Position numbers and translations under genes: made by a program | Origin: Reticulitermes lucifugus | Lineage: Eukaryota > Arthropoda > Insecta > Blattodea > Rhinotermitidae | Length of the DNA stretch: 30,773 nt | Direction: 5' to 3' | Assembly: GCA_026260175.1 (NCBI GenBank) | Contig: JAKCWW010002720.1 | Coordinates: 23,455-54,227 of the forward strand | Shown here: positions 22,178-30,773 of the stretch, one piece after another | Layout of the letters: every line of letters starts with the position of its first letter | Position numbering within the stretch: position 1 is the stretch's first letter | Notes under the pieces: generated by a model | What the model was told of the DNA's origin: nothing | What the model saw: the letters and a program-made list of their open reading frames with translations, nothing else | Databases searched by the model: none

Positions 22178-22262
22178 GTCACAGGACAAAGGGGCCCTGC
22201 AACAGGTTCCTCTCCGAGTACTTCGGTTTTACCCTATCGGTATAATTCCACCATTGTTCTTA
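22178..22262 (+). mobile_element. SINE family 2 fragment
   Basis: The words ggacaaaggggccctgcaac, aggttcctctccgagtactt and cggttttaccct follow the body of family 2 (28380-28440). Head and tail are absent. Confidence 0.5.
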
Positions 22263-22736
22263 TCTCAATCTTCATGCTACTCTTATCAGAAGGACAAGCG
22301 GGCGAAGCCTGCTAACCTTCAAACAAATCAATGCTCTTTCGGAAATCGAAAAGCGCTGGCCGGATGAGTACTTTCATTTCAGACGTAAAAGGATTAATAT
22401 GTTTTGTAACAGATGTCAACGATGAATAATCAGAGAATAAGAAGGTAACAGCAGCGATAATGGTGTTGGTGCAACGTACTTTCATGCTGTTGCGTTTTGG
22501 AGATTTTTACGAAGTGACAACAGCTTTCAACAAAATAACAAGAGTTTCTATCATGGACCTCATTTCCACTTGGCAGCCGTGTAGACGTCCTCCGTGTGGT
22601 TAATAAAAAGACGACGAAAGGGGAGCAAATATACAGAGTGGCTCACCAGAAACCTTAACAAATTTACTTCCTTGTAACAGTGAAATAGTAATGGACTACG
22701 CAAATGTCTTTAATGACGCTGAACCAAAACGTTCCC

Positions 22737-23233
22737 TGTATTCAATTTATTATACCAACCAAATGCACATTATTAGTCACATATGAGTGTTAAACACGTA
22801 GCTCTGACGTGTTTCGGTACAAACGTACCAACTTCAGGGAGCACAATATGCCAGGTTTAAAACCAATCACCAGTGACAAGCCACTATTTACAACGTTCCA
22901 CAGTCTGTAGTAGGCTCCGTTGTTGATATCGTTTGTGTATAAAAGGTACAACTTGTATCATTTTTTAAAACTTTTTGTTAAAATGCGACTAAAATATCTT
23001 CCATAATAAATGTGATTTATACATATCAGAATTACTGTTGCGGCTGGTAGTGGAAACTTCTAGTTTGTGTCATTATATGTTCAGGTCTGTAGTGCGTATC
23101 TCAATCCAAAGCGGATCGGGCCCTGTGTTTATGCTGTGTTGTGTATCGGAGCCAACAGCACGTCGGAGCTACGTGTTTAACACTCGTGTGTAACTAACAA
23201 TGTGCATTTAGTTGGTACAGTAAATTGAATACA
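22737..23233. mobile_element. element with 75-bp terminal inverted repeats, Penelope-like end signature
   Basis: The arm at 22737-22811 is matched in inverted orientation by 23159-23233, about 88% by eye. Both contain gtgttaaacacgtagctc and aaatgcacatt. Just inside the left arm is gtgtttcggtacaaacgtac, a GAAACACGTCGG-type word (on the minus strand) like those near the ends of many arthropod retroelements. About 345 bp of AT-rich non-coding sequence separates the arms. Penelope-like elements often carry terminal repeats in inverted arrangement, which would fit. A DNA transposon with long inverted repeats is the alternative. Confidence 0.55.
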
Positions 23234-23373
23234 TTGATCTAAAAAATACACGGAATGGGCAACTTTAAAAAGTTGCTGTTCACACTTCGATATGAAAATC
23301 ATTCATGGCATGTACATCGCGTCTGTATTCCATTTCGTGCCAGGTACGATTCTAAACATACTCATACTGAATC

Positions 23374-23563
23374 TCGACACCACACGCGGGGTATGTAACT
23401 GGTCAGCTTCATGCTCCGGCCGCTTTAACCGGTCAGTAGGGCCTACAGTCGGTTCAGACGCTGTGAAGATGACAAAAATCTGTGGCCCTGCCGGAAAACG
23501 TACCGATTCCCCGATCGACCTGTCCACAAACTAACCATTATACCGACTGAGCTATCCCGGCTC
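23374..23563 (-). mobile_element. tRNA-derived SINE family 1 copy
   Basis: The minus-strand head gccgggatagctcagtcggt is well preserved (A box). The body carries ccggccgctttaaccgg on the plus strand. It lacks the 3' tail. The overlapping open frames on both strands are by-products of the GC-rich repeat. Confidence 0.7.
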
Positions 23564-23668
23564 TATACCTTAATAAACTTTCCAGCGCAAAGCCAAATGT
23601 GTTTCCCAAAGGCGATTTACCCAGAGTGCGGTTTTAATCAATTGTATAGGTAAGTAACCCCTTTAAAA

Positions 23669-23903
23669 TGCCATGGCTTAGGTGGTTAGTCCCGGGTCGG
23701 TCAATGTGAGATTTGTGGTGGACAAAGTAGCACTGGGACAGGTTTTTCTTCGAGTACTTCAGTTTTTCCCTGTCCATTTCATTCCACCGGTGCTCCCATT
23801 AAAATGGAAAAGCAGAAAAAATCTCATCATCTTTCTCATAGGCTTGCACAATAAGCCTTCCAAGGTTGCGGTGCGTCCGTAGCATCTGCTGCGGGGCCCT
23901 TCA
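23669..23903 (+). mobile_element. tRNA-derived SINE family 2 with deleted head
   Basis: The body and tail match the copy at 28297-28570 almost block for block (gtggtggacaaagtagcact, gtgcgtccgtagcatctgct). In the head, ggttagt is followed directly by cccgggtcgg, so about 30 bases containing the B box are missing. It could not be transcribed from its own promoter. Confidence 0.75.
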
Positions 23904-25318
23904 ATAAATAAAACACCTTTTAAAAGAAAAGGCACTGAACTGTGAGGAACATAGGTAAATGAAAGATATGAATTTCCAGTAACGTAAGCCTTAAAACAAG
24001 CAAACAACCTGCTCACCTTCGAGTACTCTTCACACATGCGAAGTGTTTTCAGCGAGTTTTTGTGTTTTTCAAGTGTTTTTGCACGGTAAACATGCCCAAG
24101 GAGGAACTTGGTGTGAAGATGCCCAGCCGAACCCAAATGTACCGTTTCCTTTCTTTTACTGCTCGGAAGGTTGAATCCGAAAAGCCTAAATATAAATCTG
24201 GATGATCTCCATGTTAATTTGCTGACGTAACCAAAATTGGCATGGACATATTTCTCCCACAAAACAGTCGCCTAGCCGCCATACAACAACAGCAAACACG
24301 TATTTCGATATTTTCTTGGAAGGGCGCAACTTACAAACCGTCGACCACAACGTACATATTGTCAGCTGTTTAATGACACGTTGCAGCATGTTTCGGCCTA
24401 AACATGTCTATCATCAGGTATCACAATATAAAATACTTTAAGAAAATTAAGTTCCTAATAAAATTGTATTTCTTCACATGGAAAATAAGATTTTCATACA
24501 TTTTCATCTTGATGCCTGACGTAATGCGTGTGGAAGACATATCGTCCCTATTTTGTAAAAAGGGGACAACCCGCATAACATCGATTTTATAGGAGAAGCA
24601 AAAACTTATTTTCAAGAAGCCTTCCCCTTTATTGCAAATGCACTATTTCAGCTGTCAAAATTATTATATCATTTTCATAGCTTAAATAGTTCATTTGAAA
24701 TAAAGAGGAAAGTTTCTTGAAAATCAGTTTTTATTTTGCTTCTCCTGCAAAATGTATGTTATGCGGGTTGTCCCGTTTTTACAAAATAGGGACGATATAT
24801 AGCTCTACTTAAAGGATGTAAAATATTACTAAAAATGTAATCAGTACTCCTGTATAGAACAAAAATAAGTTACTAAAATTTTCAGATTTCAACTAAAGAC
24901 GAGTCTGTTAGAAGTTTCTTTAATGCAGAATATACTGATACCTACACCTCTGCGCACAACCCCATATGCTGGATGACCAACATGTGTCTATCTTCCCTGG
25001 TTATTTATCTGAGTTTCATTTACCAACGCTGTCAGTCTCAGGTTACACACCAGCATTGAACTGTGGGATGAATAGTGAACACTGAATTGTAACGGAAGTG
25101 GAAGGAAGCCGTCCTGGTGTAATTTCTGCTACTTATCGTTACTCAGGAGTAAATCGTTGGCCTTGAGAGCGTGGGGTGGGAGTCACTTATTTCCGGACGA
25201 GGATTGCGGAAAAAACGCACAGATCCCGCCAACAACATAAGTACTGTACACCCTCTTATGAACGGACTAACGGGGGAGTGGGTGGTCCGACAATGCCGAT
25301 TGTCCGGTACTTCCAAAC
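23904..25318. other. presumed yorkie intron with long chance ORF
   Basis: The longest open frame of the window (minus, 23759-24262, 167 codons) overlaps SINE family 2 and shows no recognisable domain. Beyond the palindrome at 24539-24798 nothing is recognised. Confidence 0.45.
24539..24798. mobile_element. long imperfect palindrome (foldback element)
   Basis: Almost the whole 260-bp segment is its own inverted complement. The left outer arm begins ATATCGTCCCTATTTTGTAA; the right outer arm ends CAAAATAGGGACGATAT. Both arms carry a gggacaacccgcataaca block, then a ggagaagcaaaa block, then ttattttcaagaa-type sequence. The centre is near 24666. Arm length is about 125 bp with scattered mismatches. 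It has no coding capacity. The transcript of the presumed intron would form a long hairpin. The nature of the element (MITE or foldback) is inferred. Confidence 0.7.
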
Positions 25319-25334
25319 TGTGTGTGTGTGTGTA

Positions 25335-25380
<46 letters not shown>

Positions 25381-25392
25381 CACATATATATA
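25319..25392. repeat. (TG)n/(TGTA)n microsatellite
   Basis: A run of TG repeats with interspersed TATG units, ending in ACATATATATA. The His/Thr- or Cys/Val-rich frames through it are not genes. Confidence 0.95.
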
Positions 25393-25491
25393 GCCTAAAA
25401 AGTCGCCAAAACAGAAATACAGTACTGTACATATAACATTAATACACCAATATCAGACACAAATATGATTACCCTTGTAGTGAAAGCAAGT

Positions 25492-25575
25492 GCCGAGGAT
25501 ACAAACGAAATGGAGCTATACCTCTACTCCCCTTATACCCCTTCACGGCGTGGACAGGGAAAACTTACATAAACA
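25492..25575 (+). mobile_element. SINE family 1, 3' tail fragment
   Basis: The plus strand reads atggagctatacctctactc, then acggcgtggacagggaaaac, the tail blocks of family 1. The head and body are missing. It faces, tail to tail, the inverted copy starting near 25612. Confidence 0.6.
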
Positions 25576-25611
25576 TAATTTTTATATTTTCCTATAAAAA
25601 TCTAAAGTCTA

Positions 25612-25795
25612 TGTGCACGGCACGAACACATATGGAGGAGACAGTACAGCTCCACTCATTCTTCAGCTCGGCACTAGATGGATGTAAGTGGTCAGTTTCA
25701 CGCCCCGGCCGCCTGACCCCCCCCCTCCTCGGTACCCAACGAGGGTGGGTGGGCTTCAGAGCTGCTATGGACGTTCCGCTCCTGCCAGGTATCTG
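25612..25795 (-). mobile_element. SINE family 1 body and tail, 5'-incomplete
   Basis: The plus strand shows the inverse of tail and body: cagctccactcattcttcag, ctcggcactagatgg, gtggtcagtttcacgccccg, then a C-rich run. The tRNA-like head is absent. Overlapping frames on both strands are not genes. Confidence 0.65.
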
Positions 25796-26065
25796 TAGAA
25801 CAACCCAAATACGTGTACTTGCTACACCCACCCCTAGACGCCTAGCATCTTCCCACAATCTTTCAGCCTTAGAAAGTTTTCAAAGTGCATCTGTGCCAAA
25901 CGGACACTGCATATAATGCTATTTACTTCCTTTACAAAAAAAAACAATCATAATGTTTATGTATATTAACTAAAAACTGTCCTAGCATCAATTAATATAC
26001 AGTACGCGCTGCAACTCTGTCATTACTGTCTCTGTGTAGCAGGTGGCATACATGAGGTACAGTTC

Positions 26066-26157
26066 GGGACTCAGCTTTGCAGCTCTGCAAGCTGGAGAAC
26101 TACGGCAAACAGCTGCGCAGAGCCGGCACTCAGCTTTGCGGTCCTAAAAGCTGGGTA
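26066..26157 (+). repeat. diverged tandem duplication
   Basis: Two similar blocks, gggactcagctttgcagctc and ccggcactcagctttgcggt, each followed by a 'gcaagctgg' or 'aaaagctgg' word, lie about 66 bp apart. Origin unknown. Confidence 0.5.
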
Positions 26158-26833
26158 AATTAATGGGAAACACAGCCGCTGTGCTCAATCCCAAACTGTA
26201 CCTATACTTCGGTCTGTACTGCAGCCTCGACCTTCGGTCGGTAAAAAGTTACCTGTTGGTAAAGACACCGTTTATTCTATCAAGGCTACACAGATATGGA
26301 CGAAACCAAAGTTACGAAGATACTAAACACGAATACTGGTACCGTAAAAAAAAAGTATGTTCCACTACAAGCAGGTGAATTTATGTTGACTGCTATCATG
26401 CGTAGTGTCACTGTGGATGTGAACCAGACAGCGACGCCCCCAGTGACAAGGAACATGTACATAACCAACAAATAGCAGAAATTTGCCAAGACAAAATGCC
26501 TAACAGTGCTGCGAATGGGAGCAGCAGGATGCATTTTTGCATTCGGATCGCCACAGCGGTGTGGTTACAGGCACTGCAGCTCTGCGCAGGTTCGTAGCGC
26601 CTTGTTGAACCCACACTACTCAAAATTCAAAACACAAAAATAATGTCAAAATATTGGAAGAGATATTTTGTCGGCAGGTATTTGCGACACTTAGTATTCG
26701 ATTACTGCAATAATATCAGACCGGCCGTAACACGTGTGTCAACAATTCTTGGTGATTTGTTGTGTGTGAACTTGATTTATCTTTCACCCGTTAAAACTTT
26801 TTTTTTCTGGAAGTCTGAAATGAGATAACAATA
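26158..26833. other. gene-free stretch, unassigned
   Basis: Overlapping frames on both strands from 26163 to 26623 include a plus-strand run KYVPLQAGEFMLTAIMRSVT near 26350-26415 that looks protein-like but matches nothing I know. It may be an old transposon ORF. Confidence 0.35.
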
Positions 26834-26841
26834 CTCTATTG

Positions 26842-27188
26842 CAGGGGTGACCAAACCGCAGCTCGCGAGTCACATCCGGCGCTTTGACATATAATGTGCG
26901 ACTCGCGGAAATATGTTGGCCGAGCTACTTTTTGCATTACAATTCATATAAAAGGTAAATAAAAAAGTTCAAAGCTCTATAATTATTTACCGGTATAAAC
27001 TGAGAGTCCACTGGATTAAAACGTAAGTTTAGTGTTCACGGTGAGTAAATATATTTAATAATTTTTGTAACAAATTGTCCATGTAACAATAAAAACATGT
27101 GTGTAATATTTGTTCATGTCTTGCGGCCCTCAAACATCTGAAGTTTATCGTATGTGGCTCTTACGTTAAGCAAGTTTGGCCACCCTTG
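26842..27188. mobile_element. non-autonomous hAT-type element with 8-bp target duplication
   Basis: A 347-bp element with short terminal inverted repeats: left end caggggtgaccaaac, right end gtttggccacccttg. It is flanked by a perfect 8-bp direct repeat CTCTATTG at 26834-26841 and 27189-27196. The 8-bp duplication and the CAGGGGTGxCCAAAC terminus are typical of the hAT superfamily. Subterminal words (gctcgcgagtcacatccggc on the left, gtatgtggctctt on the right) also match hAT-derived repeats. It has no coding capacity. The intact duplication suggests a clean and fairly recent insertion into the presumed yki intron. Confidence 0.85.
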
Positions 27189-27487
27189 CTCTATTGTATA
27201 CACGCTGGCTTTATGCAGAAATACGTTGTCGAACTATCGTGATGTTGGTTTCAATGTAGGTTTTACATGAATGAGTAACAAAGCGTACGCAATGTATTGT
27301 TTTAAAACAATATGAGTCTGTACAGTAGTATAATTTTTCCACCAAAGGTCAAAACAGCTTCACAGTACAGCCGAGGGTTCGTGCTTGTACCAGCATGCAC
27401 AATGACCAGCATACCCAACACAACAAAATGAAAACACAGGCAATGTACGTACAACGTAATATTGTGGCACGTTCCCGTAACCACTGT

Positions 27488-27604
27488 TGTAATGGAAACG
27501 CAACAATACGTTCCCTTTGTATTGTTGTTGACCTACACCTAGCTGTCAACAATACAAAACTGTTGAGTGTTGTCGCGGAAACGCAAGAATGCGTTTCCAT
27601 TGTA
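27488..27604. repeat. nested inverted repeats
   Basis: tgtaatggaaacgca (27488-27502) pairs with tgcgtttccattgta (27590-27604). Inside lie two perfect small hairpins: caacaatac/gtattgttg (27501-27509 with 27519-27527) and ggaaacgca/tgcgtttcc (27577-27585 with 27590-27598). Likely a small foldback element; class unknown. Confidence 0.6.
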
Positions 27605-27689
27605 CTGCTTTTGAGCTATAACACATTTCGAACTGTTGTCAACAATACACACGTACTTATTGTCTTCGTGTGAAGTGCCATATACTGTT

Positions 27690-27890
27690 GTCCAATTTTA
27701 ACGAAATCTTCAGTTTATTGAGAGATTTTCGTAACAGCCTCCAATATTAAATTTCAAGAGAATCCGTTCAGTGGGGGCCCCCACTGATACTTCCAGACAG
27801 AAAGAAGAACATACGGACAGACATGAAGCTAATAGGCGCTTTTCGCGACTTAAGAGAACGCGCCTGAAACATCTTTCCGGATACTTTATC
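27690..27890 (+). repeat. interspersed repeat, copy 2 of the 10885 family
   Basis: It shares attaaatttcaagagaatcc, gttcagtggg, gacagacatgaag and the gaacgcgcctgaaac end with the repeat at 10885-11092, in the same orientation. No ORF of interest. It contains a short palindrome gggggccccc (27775-27784 region). Confidence 0.4.
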
Positions 27891-28296
27891 ATTCACCCAC
27901 GTAGCCCGCGTTTCTGAGCAGTATTGTAAAGAAATCTCAAAGCTTATCATTGTGACTAAGGTATCTGCAGAGTTCCTGTTCTGGCGGATAGGAACAGCTG
28001 TATATTAATTACGTACACGAGAGTGGGGGTAATTACACAGCGCTAATGTATCAGCTTCGCGGTTCTGTGTGTTGGGATAAATATGGAGGCTCTTATAAAT
28101 CACTTATGAGTAAAAAAGGTACTGTCTTGTGCTTCAACAATGTGTCTGCCTATGAAACAGGCAATATTACCAGAACACTCGTCTCTGCTACTGGCATACC
28201 ATGCTTAACGCCTGTAACGTGTGGGCGGGAGGTGTTACAGAGTCGCGAACACCGTAGCGAAATTCCTTGGAGGTAACCAAACCCCGTTTGTAGGCC

Positions 28297-28570
28297 GTGC
28301 CATGGCTGAGGCGGTTAGTCGCCGGCTTCTCACCGCGGAGGCCCGGGCTCGATGCCGGGTCAGTCCATGTGGGATTTGTGGTGGACAAAGTGGCACTGGG
28401 GCAGGTTTTCCCCTCGAGTACTTCGGTTTTCCCCTGTCAATTTCATTCCACAGGTGCTCCATTACAAGGGAGAACGAAAAAAAAAACACTAATCTTCATC
28501 ACTGGGTTGCACGAGAAGCCTCAAGGCTGAGGTGCGTCCGTAGCATCTGCTGCGGGGCCCTTAAAAACCC
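28297..28570 (+). mobile_element. tRNA-derived SINE family 2, near full-length
   Basis: Head with A-box-like tggctgaggcggttag and B-box-like gggctcgatgccggg. Then a body with gggatttgtggtggacaaag, cgagtacttcggttttcccc and ggtgctccatta, ending gtgcgtccgtagcatctgct with gcggggccc. The block order repeats at 23669-23903. Several overlapping open frames here are products of this repeat. Confidence 0.75.
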
Positions 28571-28751
28571 CCGTTTGTGACATGTTGGCAACTGGATGGG
28601 GATATAAATTCGTAGCTTATTTAACGACGATTATTAAAATTCGGGGAATTATATCACGTGATAGGGAGATGATTATTAACTGTGAATTCATACTTGGATG
28701 GAGGCATGTCGTGCCCTATTTCAGGGCCATATCAGGGCATTTGCCTTAGAG

Positions 28752-29020
28752 CAGGCCTGCCAAACACGCGGACCTCACAGCTTTATGATGTGGTCCGCTC
28801 ACGTTTCGATACTTACGACGTTTTACTGCCATTGTATTATACACCCAAGAAGTCCTGCAAAATTAAACACATGGAGTGTTTTGCATTCTTGAGTTTTCCT
28901 GCACTGAAAAATTTACGCATGAAGAACAATGAGGTAATGTGACATCACATGTTGCGGCCCAAGATGTAAAGTTGGGTTTCGGGTTTGGCCGGCAAACTGC
29001 TTTGCGTTTGACAGGCGTAG
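28752..29020. mobile_element. decayed hAT-type non-autonomous element
   Basis: The left end caggcctgccaaacacgcgg resembles the terminus of the element at 26842-27188. The right end gtttgacaggcgtag is its imperfect inverted counterpart. Flanks are CCTTAGAG (28744-28751) and CCTAGAG (29021-29027), an 8-bp target duplication with one base lost. A subterminal atgtggtccgc word is also hAT-like. No transposase is present. Boundaries rest on an imperfect duplication. Confidence 0.55.
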
Positions 29021-29162
29021 CCTAGAGAAACCCACAACGCATCTGTGTACCTTAGTGTGTGGCCAAGAGGAGGGTAAAATTATACAGAAATCCATTCACC
29101 CATCTAACTCGAATATTGCTGTGTATAAACATGGTTTTAGTGAATTAAGTTCACCCTAGAAC

Positions 29163-29423
29163 AGACCATGATGGCCCAGAGGGGGAGTAGAGGTATGGCT
29201 CTACTCTTTCTTTAGCCTCGGCGCTAGATTGGGGTGAGTGGTCAACGCCACGCCCCGGCCGCTTTTTCCCCGGGAAAGAGACCTTCTACCCATTGTACAG
29301 AACGTTGGGCGGGCCCCAGGGCCGATCCGGACGGGTGCGGAAAATCTCGCCCCACCGGGATTCGATCCCCGGAACGTCCAGCCCGTAGCGAGTCGCTATA
29401 CCGACTGAGCTAACCTGGCCCAT
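29163..29423 (-). mobile_element. tRNA-derived SINE family 1, near full-length
   Basis: Best-preserved copy. The minus-strand head runs from ggccaggttagctcagtcgg (A box) to gatcgaatcccggtgggg (B box), followed by a GC-rich body and the tail gagtagagccatacctc. About 260 bp long. The RNA polymerase III promoter boxes look intact. Confidence 0.8.
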
Positions 29424-29618
29424 TTTAGTGTACAAAATAATTGGCCAAACGTAACGGTCAATCACAAGTATTAACATCCGAACTATACTTTTATAGCTAA
29501 TCACACACAGAAATAAAAGCTTACTGTATGTAAAAATCATTTTAAACAGAAGTGCGGCTAAGGTAAAATATGTCATTAGAAGAATTCAATCAAATCAGGA
29601 GGGCTTGGAATTAAATAA

Positions 29619-29935
29619 CCAAATATTATTCGGGTGACCAAATCAAGAAGTATGAGATGGGCAAGGCATATGGCACGTACGGGAGACAGGACAGGTGCAT
29701 ACAGGGTTCTGGTAGGGAGACCTGGGGGACAAGAGACCACTTGGAAGACCTAGGCGTAGATGGGAGGATAATATTAAAAATGGAACTTCAAGAAGTGGAG
29801 CGCATGGACTGGATTGATCTGGCTCAGGATAGGGACAGCTGGCGAACTCTTGTGAATGCGGTAATGAACCTTCGGGTTCCATGAAACGCGGGGAATTTCT
29901 TGACTAGCTGACGACCTGTTAGCTTCTCGAGGACT
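29619..29935 (+). mobile_element. LINE 3' end (reverse-transcriptase ORF tail), frameshifted
   Basis: Different plus-strand frames read KSRSMRWARHMARTG, then [27 protein letters not shown], and finally [20 protein letters not shown] followed by MNLRVP and a stop at 29881-29883. This succession is the conserved C-terminal tail of a non-LTR retrotransposon ORF widespread in insects. At least two frameshifts break it. After the stop the shared 3' part (ggggaatttcttgactagct) continues to about 29935. It is 5'-truncated, as usual for LINE copies. Confidence 0.85.
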
Positions 29936-29978
29936 CTGCTCCATGGAGATAGTTAGTTACTTCGTTAATACAGTTAAG

Positions 29979-30182
29979 GTAAGCAAAGGTTTTCCCTGTC
30001 TTCACCATGAAGGCATACAGGGGGAGCAGAGGTATAGCTCCACTTATTCTTAACCTCGACACTAAATGGAGGTGAGCCCTAGAGCCGGTCTGGACTTTTG
30101 CAGAAGAGGAAAATATCTTGCTCCCACCGGGATTGGAACCCAGGACCGTCCAGCCCGCAGTCCCTATACTGACTACGCCTAG
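29979..30182 (-). mobile_element. tRNA-derived SINE family 1 copy
   Basis: The plus strand reads ttttccctgtcttcaccatg, then gcagaggtatagctccactt, gacactaaatggaggtgag and ccgggattggaacccagg, the family 1 blocks in reverse order. The body is shorter than in the 29163 copy by an internal deletion. It ends near ctatactgactacgccta. Confidence 0.75.
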
Positions 30183-30706
30183 CAGTTAAGAGGCGCATAT
30201 GTTATATGGCGATTCCACTCACGCACACACTATGACATTGTGACAGTATTCTAAGTTTACACTCACCGCCTCAATGATGCAGTGCCCTACCCAGTACGTT
30301 AACAAATCAGTATGATGCTGCTCATATGTCTTACATCAGAGCTTTAAAAGTACAGACTCCAGTATAAGGACTAAAGAAAAGAATTAAGAAATACTTCTCC
30401 CCTCTCAAAGTTGCAAGTCACACCTAAAACCCGTACATTGCTATTTCGCAGTGCTATCGAGATGCCGAACGCCACTTCATCCGAAAGTGTTATTTTGTTG
30501 TTGAACACATCTGAAAGCAAAAGGAGGCTAAAGCGAAGAGATAATTAACATTCAAATCTCTGCATCTTGCTCACACAATGTAGTTTATGCGTTTCGAATT
30601 ACTCTCACAACAAACTGCGAGTATCTCCATATACAACATTAACGGGCGTGGTCTTGATGATGGAGACAGAAGTGTTCTCTGTGAAGTAGGAACTGATTGT
30701 TTAAAA
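30183..30706. other. gene-free stretch, nothing recognised
   Basis: No ORF of note and no named repeat between the SINE and the hAT-like element at the right edge. Confidence 0.5.
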
Positions 30707-30773
30707 CAGCGGTATTCAACCTGGGGTACGCGTACCCCCGGGGGTACACGAAGACATCTTAGGGGGTACGTAA
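30707..30773 (+). mobile_element. hAT-like element, left end only (cut by window edge)
   Basis: The sequence cagcggtattcaacctgggg followed by gtacgcgtacccccgggggt is the usual start of a hAT-derived repeat family with repeated GGGGGTACG words. Only the first 67 bases lie in the window, so the right end and target duplication cannot be checked. Confidence 0.6.

Noticed and set aside
23759-24262. 167-codon minus-strand open frame, the longest in the window
   Set aside because: It overlaps a SINE family 2 copy at its 3' end, shows no domain or splice-consistent pattern, and reads as chance.
25143-25436. His/Thr-rich and Cys/Val-rich frames
   Set aside because: They are translations of the TG microsatellite.
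29163-29423. A true tRNA gene
   Set aside because: A and B boxes are present, but the acceptor stem and anticodon arm do not fold, and the same head recurs with a SINE body.

Overview
The window is nuclear DNA of an arthropod, most likely an insect with a large, repeat-rich genome. Blattodea (cockroach or termite) is my best guess from the retroelement families, but this is not proven. It is AT-rich, has no operons and no long ORFs, and is full of short interspersed repeats. The only host gene I can support is the 3' part of yorkie (yki, the YAP1/TAZ orthologue of the Hippo pathway), on the minus strand.

Four yki coding exons join in consistent phase: 19711-19542 (coiled coil), 16965-16758 (LATS/Warts-type site and start of the transactivation domain), 15734-15634, and 14368-14279 (C-terminus ending in -LTWL and a stop). 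Introns are about 2.6, 1.0 and 1.3 kb. The N-terminal TEAD-binding region and WW domains are not visible and should lie beyond the right edge, so 19712-30773 is probably a single large intron. The 3' UTR runs left from 14278; its end is uncertain (one AATAAA candidate at 13008-13013).

The rest is mobile-element debris. A broken DDE transposase of the Merlin/IS1016 (ISXO2-like) type sits at about 9700-10440 with all three catalytic acidic residues still readable. Non-autonomous DNA elements include hAT-type elements (26842-27188 with a perfect 8-bp target duplication; 28752-29020; one entering at 30707), a Tc1/mariner-like MITE (11351-11679), piggyBac-like TTAA elements (2637-2781, 7472-7870, 15097-15250) and a long imperfect palindrome (24539-24798). 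A 75-bp inverted-repeat element lies at 22737-23233. Three tRNA-derived SINE families recur in both orientations, and the 3' end of one LINE family is present three times. Insect telomere-like TTAGG words cluster at 21770-21915.

Left region (64-13000): I found no recognisable gene. It holds scattered repeats, two weak unassigned open frames, and AT-rich sequence of unknown role. Boundaries of repeats were judged by eye from similarity between copies inside the window and from general knowledge of the families; no searches were run.
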